Origin: Candidozyma auris
Taxonomy: Eukaryota > Ascomycota > Pichiomycetes > Serinales > Metschnikowiaceae
Direction of reading: 5' to 3'
Length of the DNA stretch: 64,000 nt
Assembly (NCBI RefSeq): GCF_003013715.1
Contig: NC_072813.1
Coordinates: 1,922,001-1,986,000, forward strand
The position numbers and the translations under genes were made by a program. How positions within the stretch are numbered: position 1 is the first letter of the stretch; the number at the start of each line of letters is the position of its first letter. The notes below the pieces were generated by a model. That model was not told where the DNA came from. It ran no database searches and worked only from the letters and a program-made list of their open reading frames with translations. This document shows, piece after piece, positions 28,497 to 38,387 of the stretch.

Positions 28497-29611
28497 ATTT
28501 GCGAATCTCATGGGCTTGCTACATCAAAATTAAATTGTTGTAGGAATATGCTTTTGTTTTTTTTTGCATTTTGAATTCCCGTCTTTGGATATGTTGACAA
28601 TGTGGTCTCTTGAGGTACGCCCTTTGGCTGTTTCGCAGCCAATTTGACAGCATGCATCGTGGAGCGCACGCGCAAAGCACAAAATCCAAGCAAAGGAACA
28701 CCATAAAAGAAAATGCACCTATGGAAGCTCGATAGTCTCTTTGCTCATCTGGTTTGACTTGAGGATTCTTCTTTGGTAGCACCTGGCGATGGTTGCAACC
28801 TGCATAAGGCTCTTTAAGTGATTGAACTACAGTTTGCTCGTACTATGGGTCTCGCGACCGAAGCCGCACTTTGGACTGACGCCGTGGTTGCAAAAGCATA
28901 CACTCATCAATCCACTTTGCTGAGATCATTTGAAGTGGCTGAGTAGAAATGCGATGACCCGCTGCCATTTCCGCTATTGTAAGTGATTCCGTTTTTGCAA
29001 ATGGAAAAAAAAAAAAATCTCATCCGAATACGGAAAGCTGTCCGTCGCTAGTGGTACAATTGGCTCCGTTCTTGTCCAATGAGGTGAATGGGCCAAGAGC
29101 AGATTCCCACCGCAATAGCAATATTGTCTGTGCTCAGCTCACAGATCTTAACGAAACTTGTATCATCCACTTTTCTTCCATGAACTCACTTCTTCACTTC
29201 GTCACCTCTCCCTCTCAAGATAGAGCAAAACACCCGTGCACCGCGACAAATCACGAACCTAGCAGATCTCCTTCCCACTGAACCTGCCCATCTTCACCTG
29301 ATCAGCGAAAGGAGCTAAAACCCATTATCTTTTCCAAAGAAGCCATATATAGTCTGTTTTCGTCTCACCTGCTGGCGAGCTACCCCGCTTTCAGGAAACT
29401 TTGATTTCCCTTCTTATTCCCACTTACCGGGATCAACCGTGAAACCCTGGTCGCAAGCATTTCAGGAGCCTCATTTTATAAAGGGCAAGAACATACCAAT
29501 TGACAACTTCCTGATTGGCTTTTTTCTAGCATTTTATTATTTTATTTTTCTTTTGTTTTTCGTCCTTGGCTTCTTCAGGATTCTTTTTTGACGCCTTTCA
29601 TCATTCACATC
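28497..29611. other. 1.1-kb SOF1-HRK1 intergenic region
   Basis: Contains three matches to the recurrent motif (28631-28642 minus, 28886-28895, and near-palindromic GGTTGCAACC at 28791-28800) and a Rap1-like site (29230-29242). A minus-strand frame ending at 28508 reads like a small membrane protein (CIFFYGVPLLGFCALRVRS, then a Lys-rich tail) but has no ATG near its beginning. T-rich tracts occur at 29535-29560. Confidence 0.45.
29230..29242 (+). promoter_or_regulatory. Rap1/telomere-like site upstream of HRK1
   Basis: ACACCCGTGCACC, 370 bp upstream of the HRK1 ATG, followed by GCG. Confidence 0.45.
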
Positions 29612-31624
29612 ATGCCTGACAGACACAGACTAAAGCTTTTTTCCCACTTCAAGCATCAGCTGCCTTCACTGCCTCAGGAAGAATCTTCCCTTAACAAACA
29701 GAATTCAAATTCTTCATCTCGAAAGTTCCTAGGCTTTTCCGTTGGCAAGCACGACTCACAGGATTCGCTAGCTTCCCCAACAGTGACAAACTCCTCCGAC
29801 CACCAGCAACCTCCGTCAAAAACGCCGTCGATCGTGGTGAAGAACGCCTCCCAGAACCCAAACGCTGCTGCAAGAAACAGGAGCATGGAAGACTCGCAGT
29901 CGCCAAAGGGACACAGCATGGTGGACTTGAAACGTTTGTTCAAAAATAAGAAAAGCATCCAAAGCCCGAGCAACGGCGCCGCTCCAGGGCAAGGTCACGG
30001 TCACGGTCACGGTCACAGCCCTGGCCCTGGTCATAACGGACACGTTGATTCTGGCACCTTGAGTCCTCCACCAGTTGGTGGTGCGCTGCTGGGCCAACAT
30101 AGTCGTGCTCCACTGCTGACGTCGTTGGCTGCGCTTATCAACCAGACATCATCGCAGCTTTTGAGCTCCTCCCAGGCCACCAAGCGGCAGGAGGGGCCCG
30201 TGCATGAGCCATTTACTCAAGACGGCTCTCCAATGGTCAAAAAGTACGGTAAAGTAGAGAAAGAACTCGGCTCAGGCGCGGGCGGTTCCGTGCGCTTAAT
30301 CATGAGGCCGCTGGATCACAAAACTTTTGCCGTGAAAGAGTTTCGACCACGGAGAAATACGGAGTCTTTCAAGGATTATACCCGTAAGTGTACAGCTGAG
30401 TATTGCATTGGCTCCACATTGAAGCATCCGAACATCATCAAAACCATTGACATCATCCATGAGAACAACAGGTACTATGAGGTGATGGAATATGCCCCGA
30501 TCGATTTCTTTGCCGTAGTGATGAGTGGCGAAATGTCGAGACAAGAGATAAACTGTTGTTTGAAACAGATTTTAGAGGGCGTGTCTTACTTGCATTCGTT
30601 GGGTCTTGCGCATCGTGACTTGAAGCTCGATAACTGTGTTTTGACCAAAGAAGGTATTCTTAAGATTATTGACTTTGGGTCTGCTGTGATTTTCAAATAC
30701 CCATACGACCAGCACGGCTCTAGCAACGCTGACCCCATCCACTATTGTCACGGTGTTGTTGGCTCAGATCCATATCTTGCACCAGAAGTATTAACGAGCC
30801 TGAATTCATACAACCCACAGCCAGTGGATTTGTGGTCTATCGCGATCATCTACTGTTGCATGACACTCAAAAGATTCCCTTGGAAAATACCCCATCCAGA
30901 AAAGGATAATTCGTTCAAACTCTACGCTATGGAGGATGACAACTGGCACGACTACTACTTGTCAAACGAATGCCATAAACTTTTGTTGAAGCAGAGACAA
31001 CTCAAGAATCAGATCATCAAGCTGAACAAGAAGAAAAAACTTATTCAGAGACAGAGGGAGCAAGAGGTGGGCGAAGTTCACGAAGACGATGATGAAGAGA
31101 CAGTGGAGGCTGTAGAAGAAAAACTTCGATCTCTCCTGCCTGTTAGGGTCCTTGAAGACGATGAGATGCAGTCAATCGTGGACGAATTGAAGGTGATTGA
31201 CGCCAAAGTCGAAGAATTCGAAAAGATCAAGGATGAAAAGCGGGCGCAGTTCCAGAAACAGCGTGGCATCTCAAGTGCCACAACAAACTCGACAGAAGAC
31301 ACAGCGATACTGAGCAATTCGCCGAGATCAGACGACAAGCGTTCCAAGTCCCACAAGCTGATTCATGGTCCATACAGATTGATGAGGTTGCTACCTCATG
31401 CGTCTCGGCCGATTATCCACAAGATGTTGCAGATTGATCCCTCCAAGAGAGCCACAATCGAAGAAATTCTTCTGGACGAATGGATCAAGAGCATTGAGTG
31501 CTGTACATTGAAGGAGGTGGAAGGAGCCAATGGAGATGATGATGAAGATATGGTTTTTGTTCCAGGAAAACCTTCACACGAGCATACAGTTGTCATGGAT
31601 GAAGGTAAAGAGGAGACAGCATAA
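29612..31624 (+). CDS. HRK1: Hrk1-like Ser/Thr kinase (Pma1 regulation)
   Basis: 670 residues of the fungal Hal5/Npr1 kinase family. A Ser/Asn/Pro-rich N-terminus includes a (Gly-His) repeat near residue 130. The kinase domain runs from about residue 210: GSGAGGSVRL, AVKEF, YYEVMEYAPIDFFAVV, HRDLKLDN, DFGSAV, GSDPYLAPEV. It is interrupted by a long charged insert (about 455-590) before HKLIHGPYRLMRLLPHASRP, exactly the arrangement of Saccharomyces Hrk1. Hrk1 helps activate the plasma-membrane H+-ATPase and affects drug and ion tolerance. The start is the ATG at 29612; the upstream frame begins only with TTG. Confidence 0.92.
   Translation: MPDRHRLKLFSHFKHQLPSLPQEESSLNKQNSNSSSRKFLGFSVGKHDSQDSLASPTVTNSSDHQQPPSKTPSIVVKNASQNPNAAARNRSMEDSQSPKGHSMVDLKRLFKNKKSIQSPSNGAAPGQGHGHGHGHSPGPGHNGHVDSGTLSPPPVGGALLGQHSRAPLLTSLAALINQTSSQLLSSSQATKRQEGPVHEPFTQDGSPMVKKYGKVEKELGSGAGGSVRLIMRPLDHKTFAVKEFRPRRNTESFKDYTRKCTAEYCIGSTLKHPNIIKTIDIIHENNRYYEVMEYAPIDFFAVVMSGEMSRQEINCCLKQILEGVSYLHSLGLAHRDLKLDNCVLTKEGILKIIDFGSAVIFKYPYDQHGSSNADPIHYCHGVVGSDPYLAPEVLTSLNSYNPQPVDLWSIAIIYCCMTLKRFPWKIPHPEKDNSFKLYAMEDDNWHDYYLSNECHKLLLKQRQLKNQIIKLNKKKKLIQRQREQEVGEVHEDDDEETVEAVEEKLRSLLPVRVLEDDEMQSIVDELKVIDAKVEEFEKIKDEKRAQFQKQRGISSATTNSTEDTAILSNSPRSDDKRSKSHKLIHGPYRLMRLLPHASRPIIHKMLQIDPSKRATIEEILLDEWIKSIECCTLKEVEGANGDDDEDMVFVPGKPSHEHTVVMDEGKEETA
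29993..30016 (+). repeat. (GGTCAC)4 hexanucleotide repeat in HRK1
   Basis: Four perfect GGTCAC units encode Gly-His four times in the disordered N-terminal part of the kinase. Likely length-variable between strains. Confidence 0.9.
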
Positions 31625-31768
31625 TTCATAGATGACTAATTCAATGGTGTTAATGACGAAACAGACGTAGCCTAGAGGGTTACTCCTGCACAGTTGGGTA
31701 GTAGAGAAATGATGAAGGTAGTGAGATAAACCAGATAAGGCGATATTATCAGAAAAATATAGTTGACA

Positions 31769-32518
31769 ATGCCTCCGCTTGCATTGAATTCTGTTAAATA
31801 TAAAACCAGCCTCAAAATGGCGATTTCAAAACTCAAGTTTCTTCAAGAGAAGAAAACTGCACTCACCAAGCAACAACGAAGACAGCTAGCGGATCTACTT
31901 GGAACTGGCAAGGAGTCCAGCGCAAAGATTAGAGTCGAAAATATTATCAGAGACGATATCTACATTGAGCTTCTAGAGTATCTCGAGCTCTACTGCGAGC
32001 TTTTACTCGCCAGACTATCCATAGTATTAGACACGCTGAAGCATGAAGTCGATCCAAATTTAAAAGAAGCAGTGCTGCTGGTCATCTACGCCTGTCATCA
32101 CACGGAAGTGAAGGAATTAATTGCATTGGGAGATTTGCTCAAACACAGGTATGGCCCCGAGTTTTCTGCAGCCGTGCACACCAACTCCAACGGAGAGTAT
32201 GTCCCTAGCAAAATTACAAAACGGTGCGCCATTGACCCGCCTTCAGAGGTCCTTGTGGACTTGTATTTAAGCGAGATTGCGAAAACGTACGGTGTTCCCT
32301 ACCTGGGTCTCAAGGAGGAGATGCCGCCTCCTCTCTCGGATCCAAAAGATGATGATAAAGACTCGGGGTCAGATTCTGGGAGCGGAGGTGGGCTTACGGA
32401 GGAGCCCATCGCGGCAGATTTTGAGCAGCGACCAAGTGTAGCCAGTCAGGTTGCTCCGAAGAAGGACGAGCTGGACTTTGATGCGTTGAAAGCGAGATTC
32501 GCAGCCTTAAAGAAGTAG
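31769..32518 (+). CDS. IST1: ESCRT-III-related protein Ist1
   Basis: 249 residues. The N-terminal Ist1 domain is helical and basic (KTSLKMAISKLKFLQEKKTALTKQQRRQ-type; 20-residue core KLKFLQEKKTALTKQQRRQL), with ARVRVENIIR-like AKIRVENIIRDD and ELLEYLELYCELLLARLSI. An acidic Gly/Ser linker (about 195-225) leads to a C-terminal MIM-like helix DFDALKARFAALKK that would bind the Vps4 MIT domain. It modulates Vps4 and multivesicular-body sorting on endosomes. The start is the ATG at 31769; the longer frame starts at TTG. It lies 144 bp after HRK1. Confidence 0.93.
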   Translation: MPPLALNSVKYKTSLKMAISKLKFLQEKKTALTKQQRRQLADLLGTGKESSAKIRVENIIRDDIYIELLEYLELYCELLLARLSIVLDTLKHEVDPNLKEAVLLVIYACHHTEVKELIALGDLLKHRYGPEFSAAVHTNSNGEYVPSKITKRCAIDPPSEVLVDLYLSEIAKTYGVPYLGLKEEMPPPLSDPKDDDKDSGSDSGSGGGLTEEPIAADFEQRPSVASQVAPKKDELDFDALKARFAALKK

Positions 32519-33081
32519 TGAAGCCAGGGGAGTTGCTGAGGTATCAGTAAAAGAAGATGAATGGAGGAAAAGGCAAAGAAAAATTGATTCAAGATGGAGT
32601 ATTAACTTGGGAATGCACAGCTTTCAATGTCATCCTTACGTCAGTCTGCTCAAGTTCGACACGGTCTTACACGTTACGCATTCAATAAAGAACGAGTCCG
32701 AATGAGAAGCTTTGACCTTCACTTTCAAGCTTTTTTCTTGTGATTTGATCCATATCGCCTTGTGAGGTGGAGCACGATTCCCCTTAGCGCATCTCTTTTT
32801 GGCTGCGACAACCTTTCTCTCAATTCATCTAGCAAACGTCCACGCTCAAGTCCACCCAACTGAAAGCTTTTTCGATCGCCCAATAGAATAGACGCATCTT
32901 GGCAATCTCTCTTCGCCTCTTAGTTTTTTTTTTTGTTTTTCAAGCCCATTCCGTAAGTTTTATCTCCGGAATTACTCCCTTTGTGCAACTCCACCCATCC
33001 ACCCCAGATTCCATCGCGCCTGTATTTACTAACATTGAAACCACAACAGCCATCAGCATCCATCAGACTCCCAAACACTAA
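32519..33081. other. 563-bp IST1-PAC1 intergenic region
   Basis: A T-rich tract at 32924-32940 and a pyrimidine-rich leader precede the PAC1 ATG. A weak variant of the recurrent motif (GGCTGCGACAA) lies at 32811. No gene seen. Confidence 0.45.
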
Positions 33082-34611
33082 ATGTCGCGTCTCACATCCA
33101 AGCAGCGGCAGGAGCTTCACAAAGCCATATACCAGTATGCGGAGCAAATAATTGCCTCCTCCGAGCTGGACACGGATCTTCTACCGAAACTCGAGCACCT
33201 TCTCGAGATCAACCCTCTGCAGACAGAAACAATCGTATCCAACTACTTAGAGAAGAAATGGACCACGGTGGTGAGACTCCAGAAGAAAATTCTAGATTTG
33301 GAAAACGAGGTGGTCTCGTATAAGCTGCTTCTTGACTCTCTTTCGCAAAATGGCCTGAACGGCTCTGCAGTAGTGCTTCCTCGAGATAAGCTCGGTTGGC
33401 TTCCGAATATCAACTCGAAAACTTACAAGACGCTGTCGAATCAGCTTGTCACTTCTGTTGCAGTTCATCCACTGCTTCCCTTGGTTGTTGCCGGATGCTC
33501 AGATGGGAGCTTGATTTCATGGAGCATAGTGAACGACTCTCTGGGGATCCCAGAGAAAAACGTTGCTGCTCACACCCGAGGCGTCACCAGCTTACAATGG
33601 CTGCCATTTCCTGTTGCATTGGCGGACACCGGACCAAAAGACTGGTTGATGGCCACGTCTTCCCTGGACTTGACGGTGAAAATTTGGGAAAGCGACACTC
33701 TTAAGCATGTACGAACGCTCACGGGTCACGAACACACAGTCTCTTCTGTTTGCTTTTCTCCGTCCAACCCTTCTATTCTTTACACTGCTTCTCGAGACCA
33801 TTCTGTGCGTGTGTGGGACTTAAAGAGCGGCATTTGCATTAGAAAGTTCGTGGGCCACAGTGAATGGGTCAGAGACGTCGATGCTGCATCTGTGGAGCAT
33901 AAGCTTGCGCTTGGGGATACTAGATCGTCCATGGGCGACTTCTTGCTTACATGCTCAAACGACCAGTCTATTAGGCTCTCGCATGCTGACACAGGGATCG
34001 GTCTTGCGCTTCTTTTGGGACACACCCACGTTATAGAGTGTGTGAAATTCTTGCCCCACCTTTCGAACAAGTACATTGATGGATTTGTGCTTCAAAACCT
34101 CGACAAATTTAATTATTTGACGGAGGAAATTGTCAATGACCCATCGTATATCCAGACTTTGGGGTACAAGTATTGTGTATCTGCTGGGAGAGACAACTTG
34201 ATCAAGTTGTGGCTTCTACCCCCTCCGGCATTCCGCCCTAATCGTCCTCCTGCTCCTTCCATTCTCAACAATTCGCAAGGCTGGCACCTTGCTGATCTAA
34301 TCGGACATCAGTCGTGGGTAAAAAGCTTATGCATCCACCCTGGCGGACGCTTTATCATAAGTGGTGCTGACGATAAAACTATTAGAGTATGGGATCTTTC
34401 TACATTAATAGAGAAAGGTCTGGTTCTCTGTGGAAAGATTCTACAAGCACATGAAAGTTTTGTCAATTCAGTTCACATGGCGCTGTTTGAGGTGGAGTTT
34501 AACAAAAATGACGAGCGTACCGAGGAAGCCATTTTGAAGAAGATCGAATCAAACATGAGGTGTATATTCGTTACTGGCGGTGTTGACAAGACGGTAAGGT
34601 TATGGAGCTAA
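33082..34611 (+). CDS. PAC1: Pac1/LIS1 dynein regulator
   Basis: 509 residues. LisH dimerisation motif at the N-terminus (KQRQELHKAIYQYAEQI), a short coiled coil (about 65-100, VVRLQKKILDLENEVVSYK) and a seven-bladed WD40 propeller (LTGHEHTVSSVCFSP, TASRDHSVRVWDLKSG, GHSEWVRDV, SGADDKTIRVWDL and final TGGVDKTVRLW). Pac1 binds dynein heavy chain and directs it to microtubule plus ends for spindle positioning. ATG at 33082. The stop codon is one base from that of convergent TUM1. Confidence 0.95.
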   Translation: MSRLTSKQRQELHKAIYQYAEQIIASSELDTDLLPKLEHLLEINPLQTETIVSNYLEKKWTTVVRLQKKILDLENEVVSYKLLLDSLSQNGLNGSAVVLPRDKLGWLPNINSKTYKTLSNQLVTSVAVHPLLPLVVAGCSDGSLISWSIVNDSLGIPEKNVAAHTRGVTSLQWLPFPVALADTGPKDWLMATSSLDLTVKIWESDTLKHVRTLTGHEHTVSSVCFSPSNPSILYTASRDHSVRVWDLKSGICIRKFVGHSEWVRDVDAASVEHKLALGDTRSSMGDFLLTCSNDQSIRLSHADTGIGLALLLGHTHVIECVKFLPHLSNKYIDGFVLQNLDKFNYLTEEIVNDPSYIQTLGYKYCVSAGRDNLIKLWLLPPPAFRPNRPPAPSILNNSQGWHLADLIGHQSWVKSLCIHPGGRFIISGADDKTIRVWDLSTLIEKGLVLCGKILQAHESFVNSVHMALFEVEFNKNDERTEEAILKKIESNMRCIFVTGGVDKTVRLWS

Positions 34612-34612
34612 T

Positions 34613-35542
34613 CTACATATTCCCTTCAACGATCAAATCAGGAGCTCTCTGAGCCCATTCTGTCCATGACCCGTCATAAACACGAATAGGAATATCAGGG
34701 TTAATCTTCTCGATAGCCAAGCGAAGAATCACCGCTGTAACACCAGTTCCACACATCACTATGACGCCCTTTCTATCCAATGGCTCGTTCCAGTCGAGCC
34801 CAAAGTCATTCTTGAAGACCTCAATTAATTCCTCGCGTGTTTTATATTGACCGTTCTCGTTCAAAACTTTGCCAAATGGCAAACTGAGAGCACCAGGTAT
34901 GTGTCCAGACAGCAAGCCCTTACGGGGCTCCGGAGCCTTGCCATGGAATCTATCTGCGCTTCTCGCATCAAACAAGTAGTAATCATCCAAGCTTCTCAGG
35001 ACAACGAGGTCAGCCAATTCGTCAAACTCAATGACCTGGCTGCGATAATTTTTGGTGAACTCTGTGTTGTCAATGCCCTTGTATCCTGACTCGTCACCCT
35101 CTGATGCTGGAGACTCGCTTGGTGGACCCTTTTCGACTGGATGCTTCTCCTTGAACTGAAGATAGTGGTCTAACAAGTATACATTTTTGTGACCGTAAAG
35201 AGCAAATGTCCAAGCTGCTCTGGGCCCAGAGAATATTCCTTGTCTATCGTAGACAAGAACGAGGTCTTCGCTTTGGATGCCCAACTTGCCCACCTCTTTG
35301 TCAAACAATCTATGAGGAGGAAGCATGTGAGGGTATTTGCTTGTTCTGCAACATACTGAGTCCAAGTCAAAAAAGACAGAACCCTTGATACGATCTTCTT
35401 GGGCAAACTCTGTTTTGGCATTTTTGGATGAGTTAGGCATGTACCAGGTTGCGTCAACTGGGACCACCCTAGGCCCCGGAGACTGAAGAAGCCTCCATGC
35501 GTAATCAGTATTGAGAAGTTTCACTTTAGGTGCATTGACCAT
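34613..35542 (-). CDS. TUM1: Tum1 rhodanese-type sulfurtransferase
   Basis: 309 residues with two rhodanese domains. The first is inactive (residues about 10-140, VPVDATWYMP, GSVFFDLDSVCC). The second (about 170-305) has LFDARSADRF, GHIPGALSLPFGKVL and the active-site loop MCGTGVTA with the persulfide Cys. Tum1/MPST relays sulfur from Nfs1 to Uba4 for Urm1-dependent thiolation of tRNA wobble uridines. Length matches the family. ATG at 35542; it reads toward PAC1. Confidence 0.93.
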   Translation of the reverse strand: MVNAPKVKLLNTDYAWRLLQSPGPRVVPVDATWYMPNSSKNAKTEFAQEDRIKGSVFFDLDSVCCRTSKYPHMLPPHRLFDKEVGKLGIQSEDLVLVYDRQGIFSGPRAAWTFALYGHKNVYLLDHYLQFKEKHPVEKGPPSESPASEGDESGYKGIDNTEFTKNYRSQVIEFDELADLVVLRSLDDYYLFDARSADRFHGKAPEPRKGLLSGHIPGALSLPFGKVLNENGQYKTREELIEVFKNDFGLDWNEPLDRKGVIVMCGTGVTAVILRLAIEKINPDIPIRVYDGSWTEWAQRAPDLIVEGNM

Positions 35543-35716
35543 ATTCTTCAGATCAAAAGTTATGAATGTTTGCAGAAACTATTCCGATGTGTGGAGACGT
35601 ATATTGGTGATAAGGCTTTCATGAAGGATCGCAGCAAAGGTGCGGTTATGGAGGCATGGTGCCAGTTCGGTCTTACGGCGCTCGGGTCAATGGGTTTCCG
35701 CTCAACAGTGGACTAT

Positions 35717-37810
35717 TTACTTGTTCGATTTGACATCGAAATTGGCACTGAATCGACTAGTGTCGGCCTTCATAAACTCTCGGAGTGCCATGGTAGCGTA
35801 GCAACTTACGCCTAAACGCATCTTCAAGACTATGGCTGTCTGAGTTGCATCTTCGGTGCCCGAGCAGTCTATCACTCTTTCTAGGTCTTCGTTTTTTTCC
35901 TTCTTAGCACGCAAGATCTCCAAGTCGGTGCGCAATATCGGATCATCATTGTCTCTGTGTCTCACAATCTTGTACGAAAGTTGCTCAGCCCTTCCCATGA
36001 GTGGTCGGTAAGAACCGGCCAAGGAGAACTCTTGGACTCTTCTACGCATGTTGTGAGGATCAAGGCCATCTTTCGCCATCACCTGCTCGTACACAGCCAT
36101 GAGCTCTGGACTTGTTGGGTACACCACATCGTATCCTGGCGAAGGAAGTACAACGTCATAGATCAGGTAGTTGCCTGAGTCAATGTCCTCCTTTGTGAGT
36201 GCACGAACTCTATCAGAAGCAGTGCCTGCGACATCCTCCTCGAATTCTTCTCCATCTTCATCAATGGACACGACTTTCTGGTTTTCAGGGTTCTTTTGCT
36301 CAACAAGGATCAAGTCTCCCTCACGTACCTCCAAGCCAAAGAGCTCGATTCTCTTTGATGCAACCATATTCCAAACATAAGATTGGTAGGCATGAACGTA
36401 TATAAGACGCAAATTCCTGGGAATTTGCATAATTGCACGGAAATAAGCTTGCTTGTGGTAATCCTCAGCTCCATCGACGTCGATTCTCTCCTCCTTGGCT
36501 AGAGTATTAAGGACAGTTTGCTCGGCAAAGCAACGCCTAGGCATGAGTTTAGCAGCAGCAGCAGCATCTCTGTTTTCTGCCCAAATTCTGCGGGCCTCGA
36601 CAGACTCAGCGACAGTTCTATCTTGTTCAGCTAGAAGGAGATCAACAGCATTCTTCCAGTTTTCCTTGAGTAGTTCGATACCCAAAACATGAGTTGAGAT
36701 GGAAAACGTTCCAAATCTTTGTAAGCCGTAGTAGTTTATGAAGCCTTTATCTTTGAGAGAATTAAATGCTTTGTCAACGACTTCCTCGAGGTTTTCCTGC
36801 TCAGTTTGAACATCACGAATGGCAATCAAGAACTCGTTTCCCTTCAAGTCTCCAAGAGCAAGAGATGTGCTCTCATATTTGAACCCACCAAGAATAGATC
36901 CATTCAACCCCTTGTTGAGAGCAGTTACTCTTTGAACCTTGCCCTTATGGACACTGAGTCTCTGGCAAGTGACCCCACGACGATCTTTCGTACCAGCGTA
37001 CTTCACAGCCTTGTGGGGGATCCTGAGGTACTTGGCAATCATTGAGGCTACTTCCATCGTCTCTCTATTCTCCTTGTAGAGGGTGAAATGCAAATAATTC
37101 TTGAATGGGCCCAAGCCGTAGTTGATCACGCCCAGATCGTCCACATGATTGACGTTACGTCCTCTGTTATTGTTGGTGCCCTTGGATAATGCAACCTTGA
37201 ATGTGTTTTCAGGCGATGTCATGGTTTCCAATTTGCCTTGGAATGCTTGTCTGAGGAGCTGATGCAACTGCGTTCTTGTGGCCTTATCGTCAAATTGGGT
37301 CTTGGTTTCCATATTGCCACCAGTTGTGAAGAGGTCTTCAATCTCTTGAAGCTCCTCAGGCTTCATCAACTGTAATAAACGAGCCTTGTGCTCCTCACTG
37401 AGCTCATACTTTGGAGAAGAAGCATCGCCATTCTCTGGTTTCTCTTCTTTCTCCTGAGCACGTTTTGCCTTAATAGCCTCAAGCTCCTCGGGAGATTTAT
37501 CTTGGAGATCAGCACGCTCCGTCTGCCTCCTTTCCTGTTTTCTTTCTTTCTTTGTTTTTCCCAAGTCGATGCCCTCATCGGTTAAACGCACAACTGTCCC
37601 ATCCAACGACACTTCGTTCACCTGAAAGTCAGAATACCGCTGCTTGATGGTCCCATAGAACCCTCCTCCGGTCTTGTAAGACTCATTGATGTACTGTGTG
37701 ACGCCCACATCTGCTTCCAGGACTACTTTGCCTGGAGCAGCATACACTTTAGCTTTTTTTGAAGCATCTTCCGCTGCTATGGGAGCACTTCTTTTGGCGG
37801 CACCCTCCAT
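35717..37810 (-). CDS. PUS7: Pseudouridine synthase Pus7 (TruD family)
   Basis: 697 residues. TruD-family landmarks: F-box-like GGFYGTIKQRYSDFQVNEV, HFTLYKENRETMEV, the catalytic KYAGTKDRRGVTCQR with the active-site Asp, and NYYGLQRFG, with the inserted TRUD domain and IYVHAYQSYVWNMVASKRIE in the C-terminal half. It modifies U35 of pre-tRNA-Tyr, U13 of several tRNAs, U2 snRNA and mRNAs. The start is the ATG at 37810; one more in-frame codon upstream is GTG. N-terminal about 150 residues include a charged Lys/Glu-rich segment. Confidence 0.95.
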   Translation of the reverse strand: MEGAAKRSAPIAAEDASKKAKVYAAPGKVVLEADVGVTQYINESYKTGGGFYGTIKQRYSDFQVNEVSLDGTVVRLTDEGIDLGKTKKERKQERRQTERADLQDKSPEELEAIKAKRAQEKEEKPENGDASSPKYELSEEHKARLLQLMKPEELQEIEDLFTTGGNMETKTQFDDKATRTQLHQLLRQAFQGKLETMTSPENTFKVALSKGTNNNRGRNVNHVDDLGVINYGLGPFKNYLHFTLYKENRETMEVASMIAKYLRIPHKAVKYAGTKDRRGVTCQRLSVHKGKVQRVTALNKGLNGSILGGFKYESTSLALGDLKGNEFLIAIRDVQTEQENLEEVVDKAFNSLKDKGFINYYGLQRFGTFSISTHVLGIELLKENWKNAVDLLLAEQDRTVAESVEARRIWAENRDAAAAAKLMPRRCFAEQTVLNTLAKEERIDVDGAEDYHKQAYFRAIMQIPRNLRLIYVHAYQSYVWNMVASKRIELFGLEVREGDLILVEQKNPENQKVVSIDEDGEEFEEDVAGTASDRVRALTKEDIDSGNYLIYDVVLPSPGYDVVYPTSPELMAVYEQVMAKDGLDPHNMRRRVQEFSLAGSYRPLMGRAEQLSYKIVRHRDNDDPILRTDLEILRAKKEKNEDLERVIDCSGTEDATQTAIVLKMRLGVSCYATMALREFMKADTSRFSANFDVKSNK

Positions 37811-38387
37811 CACGTATTCGAAGTATTGGCTGGCACGAGGAAGCTTGCGAATAAGGCTGGATAGTCACGATCTTGACATTCACCTGAGAAGAGCTAATGT
37901 GGTTTTTGAGAAGGGATTCAGTGAGCCAGTGATGGGGTACTGCAGAGGACTCCATGTTCCAACGATCAAGTGCCTCTAGTGTAGTTCATTTCTAAAGTCT
38001 AGAATTTCAGATACGACGAGTAAATCATGAAAGTTGACTGGCACTTTTGAATCACGGGTAGCAATTACTTGGTTCTTCTAGCAAGTGCTCTTGAGGCCAA
38101 TTCACTGTCATGGGTATCAAACGCATTCAGCTACCTAATCTACACTAGAATATTCTTTCTCAAGAGGAATTTAAAATCTGTTTAAATCTGTATATTTGAT
38201 ATCGCCCAAAAGGCAATTAAATTCTTGCGTGACTTGAAATTGGTGGCAAGTTGTAGTATAGGGTTTTCAAAGTATGCCTCTGCGCACCTACAAAATGGCT
38301 GCAAAATGCGACCTCCATCTACTTCTCCTAACCACTCCTTCTTCCTCTAGTTACTACTAACCCAATTGCTTCAATTATTAGATTGCT
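37811..38387. other. 577-bp divergent promoter, PUS7 and RRM-like gene
   Basis: Contains ATGGCTGCAAAA at 38295-38306, a perfect copy of the recurrent motif, about 90 bp upstream of the RRM-like gene. No gene seen. Confidence 0.5.
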
